DNA from: Hyphomicrobiales bacterium
GTDB lineage: Bacteria; Pseudomonadota; Alphaproteobacteria; Rhizobiales; Aestuariivirgaceae
Direction: 5' to 3'
NCBI GenBank assembly: GCA_016792865.1
Contig: JAEUMJ010000196.1
Coordinates: forward strand, 1 to 43,996
Length of the DNA: 43,996 nt
Shown here: piece by piece, positions 1-7,566 of the stretch
Layout: each line of letters opens with the position of its first letter
Numbering within the stretch: position 1 is the first letter of the stretch
Made by a program: the position numbers and the translations under genes
The notes under the pieces: model-generated
Databases searched by the model: none
Seen by the model: only the letters and a program-made list of their open reading frames with translations
What the model was told of the DNA's origin: nothing

Positions 1-486
1 TGCGCAGGCGTTGTCGGCAATCAGGGCGGCCGCGCCCACCGTCTCGAAACGATCATATCGGCTGTCGGGAATCTCGATCGCCGGATGCAGGGCGGAAACG
101 GCATCGAAGACCTCTTCCTCCGTGTACGGCGCATCCTGGGGCGGCAGGTCACGTCCCAGCATGAATGCGAATTCCACTTCCGCCACCTTCATGTGGTTGT
201 TGCCGAAGGGGATGACGCCACCCGACCGCACCACACGCTCGGCAATGTAGATTCCGGCCAGTGGCCCGTCCACGCCGATGTGCCTCTGCCCGGCAATGCT
301 CGTGGCGGCGATCTTCCAGCCGGCTTGCGGGTGGGCCGAACGGGAAAGCCAGTGGGCCTGCGCCCTGTAGGCGTCAGCGCGGGAGGAGGGCGCCACGTCA
401 GGCGGCAGGGTCTGGAGGCGGGTTCCCTCCGCATCATGGGTGATCAGCAATCGCGCAGCGGCAGCGGCTTGTCCGGGCGTGTACAT
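1..486 (-). CDS. 2-keto-4-pentenoate hydratase-like protein (FAH superfamily), partial
   Basis: The gene runs off the left edge, so only the N-terminal 162 residues are present. Reading the minus strand from the ATG at 486 gives a continuous protein with segments typical of the 2-keto-4-pentenoate hydratase / fumarylacetoacetase-related family: GWKIAAT, the metal-site segment VAEVEFAFMLGRDL, and ALHPAIEIPDSRY followed by a DNACA stretch. Family members hydrate 2-oxo-4-pentenoate-type intermediates of aromatic meta-cleavage using Mg or Mn. No other meta-cleavage gene is visible, so the substrate is unknown. The frame stays open upstream of 486, and a TTG at 513 with GAGG upstream is an alternative start. 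It is the last visible gene of a minus-strand run with the DUF995-like gene 40 bases before it. Confidence 0.72.
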   Translation of the reverse strand, partial: MYTPGQAAAAARLLITHDAEGTRLQTLPPDVAPSSRADAYRAQAHWLSRSAHPQAGWKIAATSIAGQRHIGVDGPLAGIYIAERVVRSGGVIPFGNNHMKVAEVEFAFMLGRDLPPQDAPYTEEEVFDAVSALHPAIEIPDSRYDRFETVGAAALIADNACA

Positions 487-526
487 GCAGGAAGAATGTG
501 CGAGGCGTTCCAAGAGTGCAAGTGCC

Positions 527-985
527 TCATACCTGCAGGTCGTCAGGGCAGGTGGAAGCAGCACCCTGCACGGCGCCACGGGCGGTGTAGTCGGCCCGTG
601 CGGCCCCTGCGAGGGCCTGCTGCTCGCTGTCGGTGGCGGCGTAGAAGTCAAAACAGTTGCCGCTGATCTGCACGATGGTGAAGCACCCGCCCGTCATGGA
701 ACCGTAGAAGGTGCAGAACAGGTTGTTCACCACCGACCAGTTCCCCGTGCTCGTCGCGCGCGGATCCCAATAGTCGATCTTCCCGCCGTTGAAATAGGTT
801 TCGCGGAAGGCGAGGCCATCATGATAGGCGCCTGCAACGGTCTTGCCTTCGAAGGCGGCGATGATCTCCGGCCCCGCCAGCACCTTGGGCCGGGGCGCAT
901 CCGGTTGCGCCGTTGCCAGCAACAGGACCGCCAGCGGCGCTGCAAGCAAGGTCACGCCGTCGTTCAGGCTTCGACGATTTTCCAT
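527..985 (-). CDS. DUF995-like small exported protein
   Basis: A 152-residue protein of unknown function. After a short basic start it has a hydrophobic stretch (about residues 12-27, LLAAPLAVLLLATA) that looks like a signal peptide, then a domain with the pattern EGKTVAGAYHDG, then ETYFNGG, GNWSVVNNLFCTFY and GGCF..SGNCFDFY. That spacing of glycines, aromatics and cysteines resembles the DUF995 family of rhizobial secreted proteins, recognised by eye only. The three cysteines lie in the exported part. The start ATG at 985 lies inside the OsmC-like gene (22-base overlap), which argues for co-transcription and translational coupling. A longer open frame upstream of 985 is in the shadow of osmC and was not used. 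Confidence 0.6.
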   Translation of the reverse strand: MENRRSLNDGVTLLAAPLAVLLLATAQPDAPRPKVLAGPEIIAAFEGKTVAGAYHDGLAFRETYFNGGKIDYWDPRATSTGNWSVVNNLFCTFYGSMTGGCFTIVQISGNCFDFYAATDSEQQALAGAARADYTARGAVQGAASTCPDDLQV

Positions 986-1380
986 TCGTGGGAAATCTCC
1001 GCGGTCTTTTCGAACATCCTGGAAGCAGAGCAGTATTTTTCGGACGAAAGTTTGACCGCCCGCTCCACCATGGCGGGCTTCAGGCCCTGGCCCTTGAAGG
1101 TGTAGATCATCTTCACCTTGGTGAAGACCTTGGGGTCTTCGCCGGCGCGGTCGCCTTCCAGCTCGATTTCGCATCCCGTGATCTTCTCGCGGGCCTTTTC
1201 AAGGATCATCACAACATCGAAGGCGGTGCAGCCGCCCAGGCCGAGGAGCATCATTTCCATGGGCCGCACGCCGATGTTGCGGCCTCCGGCTTCAGGTGCG
1301 CCATCCATCACGATGCCATGGCCAGAGCCTGACTCGCCCAGAAAGGCGCGGCCGTTGATCCAGGTGACTTTGGCTTTCAT
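964..1380 (-). CDS. OsmC/YhfA-family protein (peroxide-reducing thiol protein type)
   Basis: 138 residues, the usual length of the family. It aligns by eye with E. coli YhfA through almost its whole length: KVTWINGRAFLGES at the N-terminus, then PMEMMLLGLGGCTAFDVV with Cys51, then VKLSSEKYCSASRM with Cys117. These two cysteines correspond to the redox-active pair of OsmC/Ohr proteins, which reduce organic hydroperoxides. YhfA-type members are less well characterised, so the peroxidase role is inferred from the family. The preceding gene on the same strand (copper-chaperone-like) ends 24 bases upstream and the following DUF995-like gene overlaps it, suggesting one transcript. Confidence 0.85.
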   Translation of the reverse strand: MKAKVTWINGRAFLGESGSGHGIVMDGAPEAGGRNIGVRPMEMMLLGLGGCTAFDVVMILEKAREKITGCEIELEGDRAGEDPKVFTKVKMIYTFKGQGLKPAMVERAVKLSSEKYCSASRMFEKTAEISHEWKIVEA

Positions 1381-1404
1381 TTCATGTGCTCCAGCAAGGC
1401 AGGT

Positions 1405-1833
1405 TCAGGCGCCGGGTGTGCTTTCGACATGGACTTCGATTTCCGCCTCCCCGGCATTGAGGAAATCGAGAACGACGGGAAACCGTTGCCCGATGGCAAG
1501 CGGGGCTGCAAGCCCGATCAGGCGCAGGTGGGAAGCTTGCGGCCGCATGGCGAAGGGCTTGCCCGGCGGGAGTGCAAATTCCTGTTCCGGCGGGTCGTCG
1601 TAGCGGGCGTTGCGGCGCAATTCGGTGATGCCGGCCAGATCGCTGCGCGCGGCCACCAGGGCGTCGGCCATCTTTCCGGTGTTGAGAAGGGGAATGAAAA
1701 CCTGCCCGTCCCCCACGGCGGCGGGCAGTGCCCAGGCATGCCCGATCCTGATGTCGCCCAGCCGCCCGGAATGGGCGGATACGGGCGCGGGCCACAGGAC
1801 GGTGCCCAGAAGAACGGCGCGGCGGGACAGCAT
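1405..1833 (-). CDS. PCu(A)C-like periplasmic protein with degenerate copper site
   Basis: 142 residues. The N-terminus MLSRRAVLLG...PVSA is a twin-arginine-like or Sec signal with likely cleavage near residue 20. The mature part has the PCu(A)C layout: IRIGHAWALPA, GQVFIPLLNTG, ADALVAARSDLAGITEL, ASHLRLIGLAAPL and VVLDFLNAGE. Known PCu(A)C proteins deliver Cu(I) to cytochrome oxidase using two His and two Met residues. Here the first His position reads TELRR, no Met follows it, and the usual HLMLMGL reads HLRLIGL (residues 102-108), so most ligands are missing. Copper binding should therefore not be assumed. The start at 1833 was chosen because it begins the signal peptide; a longer frame to 1941 would overlap the divergent gene's start. 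Confidence 0.7.
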   Translation of the reverse strand: MLSRRAVLLGTVLWPAPVSAHSGRLGDIRIGHAWALPAAVGDGQVFIPLLNTGKMADALVAARSDLAGITELRRNARYDDPPEQEFALPPGKPFAMRPQASHLRLIGLAAPLAIGQRFPVVLDFLNAGEAEIEVHVESTPGA

Positions 1834-1918
1834 TCTCAAGTCTCGATCAACCACAGGTGGGCCTGAGATAGGTGCGGCCGTGGCGTTGGTCAAAGCGAAT
1901 TTGCCGTGATAGGATTCC

Positions 1919-2191
1919 ATGATGGCTACGGTGCATTTCACCTCGAACCTGAGGCGTCATGTGGATTGCCCGCGTGTGGAAAGCACGGGCGGGACGGTGA
2001 AGTCTGTCCTGGAGGGCGCCTTCGCAGCCAATCCCCAACTCCGCCACTACATTCTCGATGACCAGGGTGCGCTCCGAAAGCACATGCGCATCCTGATTGA
2101 CGGCGAAGCCATCAGCGATCGTCATCATCTTTCCGATATCGTCAAGCCCACATCGCAGATCTGGGTGATGCAAGCCCTTTCAGGAGGATAG
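1919..2191 (+). CDS. MoaD/ThiS-like ubiquitin-fold protein
   Basis: 90 residues (89 if the second of two adjacent ATGs at 1922 is used; AGGA at 1911 fits that one better). The protein has the beta-grasp size and pattern: TVHFTSNLRRHV at the start, GGTVKSVLEGAFAANPQL in the helix region, RKHMRILIDGEAI, then DIVKPTSQIWVMQALSGG. It ends in Gly-Gly, the feature of sulfur-carrier and ubiquitin-like proteins that are adenylated and thiocarboxylated. No E1-like enzyme or molybdopterin gene is nearby, so this is probably not the cofactor-pathway MoaD. The BNR-repeat gene begins 3 bases after the stop, and its ribosome-binding site is formed by the Gly-Gly codons. The pairing suggests a shared function that I cannot name. 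Confidence 0.8.
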   Translation: MMATVHFTSNLRRHVDCPRVESTGGTVKSVLEGAFAANPQLRHYILDDQGALRKHMRILIDGEAISDRHHLSDIVKPTSQIWVMQALSGG

Positions 2192-2194
2192 GAC

Positions 2195-3298
2195 ATGGCC
2201 CCTTCCGTCATGGTTTCCACCCGCAAGGGACTTTTCGAAGTGGCAAAGGGAAGCCGTGGCTGGACGGTGAGGGATGCGCACTTCCTCGGCGACAATGTCA
2301 CGCTGTCGCTCCATGACCCTCGCGACGGGACCGACTATGCCGCCCTCAATCACGGTCATTTCGGCATCAAGCTTCATCGCCGCGACAAGGGCCGCAAGGG
2401 CTGGAAGGAAATCACCACCCCCGCCTATCCCCGGAAACCGGAAACGCTGGTCGACCTCGATGGCTGGGGCAAGCCCGTCACCTGGAGCACGCAACTGATC
2501 TGGGCGCTGGAAACGGGTGGTCCTGCGCAAAGGGGAACGCTCTGGGCGGGCACCATGCCGGGCGGGCTGTTCCGGTCCATCGACCGCGGCGAAACTTGGG
2601 AGCTGATGGAAAGCCTCTGGCGGCATCCCGCCCGCAACAAGTGGCTGGGGGGCGGGGCGGATATTCCCGGCATCCATTCCATCTGTGTGGACCCGCGTGA
2701 ACCCGATACGATCCGCATCGCCGTGTCCTGCGGCGGGGTGTGGGTGACGAAGAACGCGGGCGAGTCATGGGTGCAGTCGGCCCATGGCATGCGCTTCGAC
2801 AATGGACCGCCGGAAGAGGCCGGGAATCCCGATGTGCAGGATCCCCACATGATGGTGCAATGCGCCTCCGACCCCTCCACCTTCTGGGTGCAGCACCATT
2901 GTGGAATCTGGAAGTCACTGAATGACGGCGTTACCTGGAGCGAGGTGAAGGCCAAGCCGTCCTCCTTCGGTTTTGCCGTTGCCGTTCATCCCAAGGATCC
3001 GGACACGGCGTGGTTCGTGCCCGGCATCAAGGACGAGAAGCGCATTCCGGTCGGCGGGTCGCTCGTGGTCACGCGCACCACCGATGGCGGCAAGACCTTC
3101 AAGAGCCTCAGCAAGGGACTGCCGCAGAAGCATGCCTATGATGTTGTCTTCCGGCACGGTCTCGCCGTCGATGCGACGGGCAAGCGCCTCGTGATGGGTT
3201 CGACCACGGGCAACCTGTGGATCAGCGAGAACGGCGGAGACGCCTGGAAGCTCGTCAGCAGCAATCTTCCGCAAGTCTATGCGGTGCGCTGGGCCTGA
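2195..3298 (+). CDS. BNR/Asp-box beta-propeller protein (sialidase-like fold)
   Basis: 367 residues, no signal peptide, so probably cytoplasmic. Five Asp-box-like turns (S/T-x-D/N-x-G-x-T/S-W/F) are visible at about residues 128-135 (SIDRGETW), 185-192 (TKNAGESW), 241-248 (SLNDGVTW), 295-302 (TTDGGKTF) and 344-351 (SENGGDAW). They mark blades of a BNR propeller as in sialidases and sortilin-type proteins. Conserved-looking histidines occur in NHGHFG (52-57), QDPHMM (215-220) and QHHCG (233-237). Databases often label such proteins exo-alpha-sialidase, but I see no basis for sialidase activity. It directly follows the MoaD-like gene and abuts, tail to tail, the phosphotransferase gene with no intervening base. 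Confidence 0.8.
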   Translation: MAPSVMVSTRKGLFEVAKGSRGWTVRDAHFLGDNVTLSLHDPRDGTDYAALNHGHFGIKLHRRDKGRKGWKEITTPAYPRKPETLVDLDGWGKPVTWSTQLIWALETGGPAQRGTLWAGTMPGGLFRSIDRGETWELMESLWRHPARNKWLGGGADIPGIHSICVDPREPDTIRIAVSCGGVWVTKNAGESWVQSAHGMRFDNGPPEEAGNPDVQDPHMMVQCASDPSTFWVQHHCGIWKSLNDGVTWSEVKAKPSSFGFAVAVHPKDPDTAWFVPGIKDEKRIPVGGSLVVTRTTDGGKTFKSLSKGLPQKHAYDVVFRHGLAVDATGKRLVMGSTTGNLWISENGGDAWKLVSSNLPQVYAVRWA

Positions 3299-4201
3299 TC
3301 ACACGGCGGCGAGGTGCCTGGCAAAGGCAGGTGTTGCCATCAATGCCTTGCAGCGGTTGAAGCGATTGAGGGCATAGGCCGCAAAATCGTCCGCCGGGTT
3401 CCGGTTGGCGTGCTGGATCAGTCCCCACAGCGTCCACAACAGGTCGCACATGGCCTTGTAGATCACCATGCGGCCATGATCGGCGGCGGACGGCGCCCCG
3501 CCGAAATAGGCGGAGAGCATTTCCATGTCCTGCCCCGCATCGAATGCGCCTTCGACGGAAAGGTCGCCCAGATCCCACATCGGGTCGTTCATGCCGGAGT
3601 ATTCCCAATCGACGACCCACATGCGCCGGCCGTCATCGATGAAGTTCTCGCACAGCGGATCGCAATGGCATGGCACCAGCGGCACGGGATGGCGCGCAAG
3701 TGCGGCCCGTACCGCATCGGCCTCCTTCACCACGTCATGATAACCGTCGGGAAGCTCCACATCCTTTCCGGCAAGAACCTTGAGGTAGTCGTCAATCATC
3801 GCGAACAGCTCGAAGCGGAACGGAAAAACCCCGCCCGACGTGTGGAGCTTGCGGAACACTTCACCCGCACGGGCGGGGGATCCGGCGCGGTTGCGGAAAC
3901 CTTCAGGCGACATGGTGACCGCGTCCGGAACAAGCATTGTCACCATGACGCCCGTTCGCGCATCGGCATGGATCACGGCGGGGCTGACGCCCGCATCGGC
4001 GGCGACGCGGGCCGACACGGCTTCATTGTCGCGGTTGATGTATTCCTCCGTCCCCTTGCCTGGAATGCGGAGCACATGATCACCGACCCGGTAGACCTTG
4101 TTGGTCAGGCCGCCGAGGCGTTCGATCGGGCCGGAATGGCCTGCAAGGGCGGGAATGGCGCGGAGCGCATCGCGGGCGTCTTTTTCTTCTTCGGGCGTCA
4201 T
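3299..4201 (-). CDS. Choline/aminoglycoside kinase-like phosphotransferase
   Basis: 300 residues, cytoplasmic. The fold is that of the APH / choline-ethanolamine kinase (LicA-like) family: GGLTNKVYRVG (30-40) as the nucleotide loop, VLRIPG with the ATP-binding residue region, the catalytic loop VPCHCDPLCENF (His179, Asp181, Asn186) and the metal-binding VVDWEYSG (Asp198). Members phosphorylate choline, ethanolamine or similar alcohols; the substrate here is unknown. Start 4201 (MTPEEEK) was chosen over a longer frame to 4246 because the extra residues are the shadow of the divergent gene's leader. It is convergent with the BNR gene and divergent, with only 43 bases between starts, from the methyltransferase. 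Confidence 0.82.
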   Translation of the reverse strand: MTPEEEKDARDALRAIPALAGHSGPIERLGGLTNKVYRVGDHVLRIPGKGTEEYINRDNEAVSARVAADAGVSPAVIHADARTGVMVTMLVPDAVTMSPEGFRNRAGSPARAGEVFRKLHTSGGVFPFRFELFAMIDDYLKVLAGKDVELPDGYHDVVKEADAVRAALARHPVPLVPCHCDPLCENFIDDGRRMWVVDWEYSGMNDPMWDLGDLSVEGAFDAGQDMEMLSAYFGGAPSAADHGRMVIYKAMCDLLWTLWGLIQHANRNPADDFAAYALNRFNRCKALMATPAFARHLAAV

Positions 4202-4244
4202 GCGGGAAAGGCTAACATGCAAAAAACAATCTTGGGAAGGGACC

Positions 4245-4898
4245 ATGGCAGAGGGCGAAGGAACGGGCGGTGCGGGCGGTCACGACGGCTTTCTGGGGGC
4301 GGTCTATGACTCGAAATCCACGGCGGATGTCGCCGCCCTTTATGACCGGTGGGCCGAAACCTACGATGCCGAAATGGCGCAGGCGGGCTACCGCCATCCC
4401 AGCATCTGCCTCGCACTTCTGGCCCGCCACCTGCCCAGGGGGACGGCTCCGCTTCTCGATGCCGGCGCCGGCACGGGCCTCATCGGCGAATGGCTGAGGA
4501 TCATGGGGTATCCTCAGGTGGAAGCCCTCGACATTTCCGAAGGCATGCTGAAGGTCGCGGCGCGGAAGAACTGCTATTCTGCCTTTCATGTGCTGGCCCT
4601 CGGCGGCACGCTGCCCTTTGCGAGCGACAGCTTCGGTGGCGTCATTTCCGCCGGTGTCTTCACGTCGGGGCATGTGGGGGCGGAAGGACTGGATGAACTC
4701 ATCCGCATCACCAGGCCGGGCGGGGTCATCGTTCTCACCGTGAAAGGCACGCTTTGGGAGTCCGGATTTTCCGCGCGCGTGTCGGAGCTGGAAGCGAAGG
4801 GGCTGGTTTCGCGGGCCGAAGAGACGGCTCCCTATGTTTCCATGCCGGGAGAAACCGGAACGACGCCCAGCCGTGGCCTCGTGCTCCGCGTCAGCTAG
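4245..4898 (+). CDS. Class I SAM-dependent methyltransferase
   Basis: 217 residues. A Rossmann methyltransferase: motif I LLDAGAGTGLIG at 70-81, acidic residue Asp96 in VEALDIS for the ribose of S-adenosylmethionine, and the post-motif RPGGVIVLTVKG near the C-terminal third. The N-terminal DVAALYDRWAETYDAEM is typical of small-molecule methyltransferases, including Williams-Beuren-type proteins. The acceptor is unknown. The start at 4245 is supported by GGGAAGGGA just upstream; the ATG at 4217 is out of frame. The stop codon overlaps the dehalogenase stop of the opposite strand within the four bases CTAG at 4895-4898. Confidence 0.85.
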   Translation: MAEGEGTGGAGGHDGFLGAVYDSKSTADVAALYDRWAETYDAEMAQAGYRHPSICLALLARHLPRGTAPLLDAGAGTGLIGEWLRIMGYPQVEALDISEGMLKVAARKNCYSAFHVLALGGTLPFASDSFGGVISAGVFTSGHVGAEGLDELIRITRPGGVIVLTVKGTLWESGFSARVSELEAKGLVSRAEETAPYVSMPGETGTTPSRGLVLRVS

Positions 4899-5581
4899 AC
4901 GAGATCGGCAAGCCCGCTCAGGCTTTCGATGACGCGGGCAGGGCGGCCGGGAATGTTGTCGTCAATCGTCGGGGTGCGGGCGATGCGCACCACCTGAAAG
5001 CCGAACTGCGCAGCCGCTTGCGCATCCCAGGTGTTTGCGGAAACGAAACAGATGGAGGGCGCGTCGGAAATCGCGAGTTTCTGCATGGCGAGTCGGTAGA
5101 CACGGCGGCTCGGCTTGTAAATGCCGACATCCTCGACCGAGAGTACCTGTTCGAAAAGCTTGTCCGCTCCGGCGTGGCGTACGATGGCATCCAGCATCGA
5201 GGGCGATCCGTTGGAGAGGATGGCCGTGCGCTTGCCTTTCTTGCGCACCGCGTTCAGTCCCTCAATGGCGTCGGGATAGGGATCGAGCTTGAGGTAAAGC
5301 GTCATCAGCTCATCGGCGAGACCGGTCTCGTTGATCTCAAGCTTCTTCAGGGCATAATCCAGCGCCTCGCGGGTGACGTGCCAGAAGTCGACATGCACGC
5401 CCATCAGGCTGCGGAGCCAGGTGTATTCAAGCTGTTTCTGCCGCCAGAGCGGGGCGAGATCAGTGGCCTTCGCGCCGATCTCACCTGCCAGCTTCTCGAC
5501 CGGCGACGCCACGTTGAAAAGGGTGCCATAGGCGTCAAAGACGCAGGCCTGAACGCCTTCCAGTTTTCCCGCCGCTGCCAT
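4895..5581 (-). CDS. L-2-haloacid dehalogenase (haloacid dehalogenase type II)
   Basis: 228 residues, the normal length. It hydrolyses L-2-haloalkanoic acids to D-2-hydroxyacids via an Asp ester. All residues known to matter in the family can be placed: nucleophile Asp16 and Thr20 in VFDAYGTLF, Arg47, Ser123-Asn124 in LSNGSP, Lys156 and Tyr162, and Ser181, Asn183, Asp186 in VSANTWDA. The SNGSP and SxNxWD motifs separate this family from phosphatases of the HAD superfamily, so the call is firmer than a generic HAD hydrolase, although the physiological substrate may not be halogenated. It lies 18 bases after the start of, and in the same orientation as, ccdA's downstream end (ccdA is on the same strand, upstream side unrelated by function). 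Confidence 0.87.
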   Translation of the reverse strand: MAAAGKLEGVQACVFDAYGTLFNVASPVEKLAGEIGAKATDLAPLWRQKQLEYTWLRSLMGVHVDFWHVTREALDYALKKLEINETGLADELMTLYLKLDPYPDAIEGLNAVRKKGKRTAILSNGSPSMLDAIVRHAGADKLFEQVLSVEDVGIYKPSRRVYRLAMQKLAISDAPSICFVSANTWDAQAAAQFGFQVVRIARTPTIDDNIPGRPARVIESLSGLADLV

Positions 5582-5598
5582 GGGCGGACCTTATTCCA

Positions 5599-6342
5599 TC
5601 AGCCGATGGATGCAAGACCGGGGAACCACTCAATCAACCAGTATGAGATGGTTTGCATCGATCCGGTCAGGAACATGATGCCGGTGATGATGAGCAGAAG
5701 GCCCATCACCCTTTCCACCGTCCGCATGTGACGCCGGAAGGAGCGGGCAAAACCCAGGAAACTGTCGAGGCTGAAGGCTGCGAGAAGAAATGGAATGCCG
5801 AGACCCAGCGAATAGATCGCAAGCAGCGTCATGCCCTTGCTCACGCTGTCGGTCGAGCCTGCAATCGCAAGGATGGCGGCCAGGACAGGTCCGATGCAGG
5901 GCGTCCAGCCGAAGGCGAAGGCCAGCCCGATGCCATAGGCCCCGATCAGGGTCACGCCTTCCGCCTCATGGTGGTAGCGCTTTTCCTGCGACAGGAAGGA
6001 GAGGCGGAAGAGGCCGAGGAAATTCAGCCCCATGATGATGATGGCGACACCCGCGACCTGGGTGAGGAGAGGAAGGTATTGCCGCAGCAACTGTCCCGCT
6101 GCTGAAGCGGTGGCCCCCAGCAGGACAAACACCGTGGTGAAGCCCAGCACGAAACAGAGGGCGGCCAGCATCACCCGCAAGCGGTGATGGTTCTTCACCT
6201 TCACGTCCTCGCCTGAGAGATCGTCGATCGACACGCCGCTGATGTAGCAGAGATAGGGCGGCACCAATGGCAGCACGCAGGGGCTCAGGAAGCTGAGCGC
6301 ACCCGCCAGGACTGCGGCACCGACCGAAACATTCAAATCCAT
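5599..6342 (-). CDS. ccdA: Cytochrome c biogenesis / thiol transport protein CcdA
   Basis: 247 residues with about six membrane segments. CcdA carries reducing equivalents across the inner membrane for cytochrome c maturation and periplasmic disulfide reduction. The conserved proline-flanked cysteines are present: FLSPCVLPLVPPYLC (Cys22) and GWTPCIGPVLAA (Cys149). Start 6342 (MDLNVSV) is preceded on the minus strand by AAGGAAAT, a good ribosome-binding site; the frame extends to 6405 without such support. It faces away from znuA, so the 148 bases between hold the promoters of both genes. The dehalogenase gene follows 17 bases downstream and may be co-transcribed. Confidence 0.9.
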   Translation of the reverse strand: MDLNVSVGAAVLAGALSFLSPCVLPLVPPYLCYISGVSIDDLSGEDVKVKNHHRLRVMLAALCFVLGFTTVFVLLGATASAAGQLLRQYLPLLTQVAGVAIIIMGLNFLGLFRLSFLSQEKRYHHEAEGVTLIGAYGIGLAFAFGWTPCIGPVLAAILAIAGSTDSVSKGMTLLAIYSLGLGIPFLLAAFSLDSFLGFARSFRRHMRTVERVMGLLLIITGIMFLTGSMQTISYWLIEWFPGLASIG

Positions 6343-6438
6343 CGTCAGAATTTCCTTGGCCGCTCTGTGGCAGGGCTTTGCCGCTTCCGCAAGCGCATCG
6401 GTCAAGTGACCCTCTCACGATCAGGTGTACGGAGGCGC

Positions 6439-6466
6439 TTGACGAGTTGACCGGATATGTTATGTT
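6439..6466 (+). promoter_or_regulatory. Candidate sigma-70 promoter of znuA
   Basis: TTGACG (6439-6444), a 16-base gap and TATGTT (6461-6466) resemble -35 and -10 elements. The -10 lies inside the Zur-like palindrome, so a bound repressor would block RNA polymerase. A second TTGACC at 6447 is an alternative -35. Read by eye only. Confidence 0.4.
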
Positions 6467-6474
6467 ATAACATA
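6461..6474. promoter_or_regulatory. Zur-box-like palindrome upstream of znuA
   Basis: TATGTTATAACATA is a perfect 14-base palindrome, with partial symmetry continuing outward on both sides. It matches the AT-rich GTTATAAC-type core known for Zur (zinc uptake regulator) sites in alphaproteobacteria. It sits 16 bases before the znuA start, overlapping the candidate -10 element, as expected for repression under zinc-replete conditions. No zur gene is in the window. Confidence 0.75.
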
Positions 6475-6490
6475 TCTTATGGAGTTGCCG

Positions 6491-7501
6491 ATGCGCTTGA
6501 GACTGTCTGTTTCCGTTCTTGCCCTGTTTTCTGCCTTCGTGGTTCCCGCAACTGCGGCACCCAAGGTCGTGGCATCCATCGTGCCGGTGCACTCGCTGGT
6601 GGCGTCCATCATGGACGGGGTGGGGGAACCGGAACTGTTGCTGCGTGGACAGAACAGCGAGCATCAGGCCAGCTATTCACCCCGGCAGATCGAGGATCTG
6701 GGGAAGGCCGACATCGTTTTCATCATGGGTGAGGGGCTCGAATTGAAGCTGACCGAGATGAGCGGCAGCGAGGCTGTGAACGGAAAGAGCTTCGTGATGC
6801 TGAGCGATGCGCCGGGCCTCAAGAAGCTTGCCATTCGTGAAGGCGGCGCCTTCGAGAAGCATGACCACGCCCATGAGGGTGAGGAGCATGCTGACGAGGG
6901 CGAAGGTCACGACCATGACCATGAGCAGGAGGCCGCCAAGCAGGAGGGCGAAGGTCATGACCATGAGCACGAGCATGGAACAGCGGAGTTTGACCCGCAT
7001 CTCTGGCTCGATCCGGCCAATGCCAAGGCCATGGCCGCGGTGATTGCGGATACGCTTGAAAAGGCGAACCCTGAAAATGCCAAGCTCTATGCCCGGAATG
7101 AAGCGGCGCTGGCGAAGGAACTTGACGACCTTGCCGCTGAACTCACGACCGGCTTGGCGCCGGTGAAGGACAAGCCCTTCGTCGTCTTCCATGATGCCTA
7201 TCAGTATTTCGAAAGCCGCTTCGGCCTCCAGGCTGCGGGCAGCATCTCGAATTTCTCGGCCACCGCCCCTTCGGCACAGCGCCTCAAGCAGGTGCGCGAC
7301 AAGGTGAAGTCAGCCAAGGCGGCCTGTGTTTTCCGCGAGCCGCAGTTTTCTGACAAAGCCGTAATGATCGTGACCGAGGGGACGGGTGCCCGCGCCGGCG
7401 TTCTCGATCCCATCGGAGCGGCCCTAACTCCCGGAAAACAGGCCTATTCCATGCTTCTCAGGAATCTCGCCCAGAACCTGAAGGAGTGTCTGGGCCGCTA
7501 A
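6491..7501 (+). CDS. znuA: Zinc ABC transporter substrate-binding protein ZnuA
   Basis: 336 residues. Periplasmic high-affinity zinc receptor. Signal peptide at 1-22 (MRLRLSVSVLALF..ATAA), then VVASIVPVHSLVASIM, the region GQNSEHQASYSPRQ, a long charged loop (about residues 119-167) very rich in His, Asp and Glu, followed by FDPHLWLDP, FHDAYQYFESRFG and FREPQFSD. This is the cluster A-I / ZnuA pattern; the His-rich loop is typical of zinc rather than manganese binding members. Start 6491 was preferred over the ATG at 6479 because GGAG at 6481-6484 is correctly spaced for 6491 and the signal peptide begins there. znuB and znuC are not in the window; the next genes encode a DUF1007 protein and a NicO-type transporter. 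Confidence 0.92.
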   Translation: MRLRLSVSVLALFSAFVVPATAAPKVVASIVPVHSLVASIMDGVGEPELLLRGQNSEHQASYSPRQIEDLGKADIVFIMGEGLELKLTEMSGSEAVNGKSFVMLSDAPGLKKLAIREGGAFEKHDHAHEGEEHADEGEGHDHDHEQEAAKQEGEGHDHEHEHGTAEFDPHLWLDPANAKAMAAVIADTLEKANPENAKLYARNEAALAKELDDLAAELTTGLAPVKDKPFVVFHDAYQYFESRFGLQAAGSISNFSATAPSAQRLKQVRDKVKSAKAACVFREPQFSDKAVMIVTEGTGARAGVLDPIGAALTPGKQAYSMLLRNLAQNLKECLGR

Positions 7502-7566
7502 GACCCCTTCACTTTGCTGCCGCATTCCCGGATCATTGCTCGCGCAAGAATCGGGATCATGATGTC

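Noticed and set aside
2195-3298. Sialidase activity for the BNR protein
   Set aside because: Asp boxes only show the propeller fold; no catalytic Arg triad, Tyr or signal peptide could be identified.
6479-6490. ATG at 6479 as the znuA start
   Set aside because: It would lie before the GGAG that serves ATG 6491 and has no ribosome-binding site of its own; the signal peptide starts at 6491.
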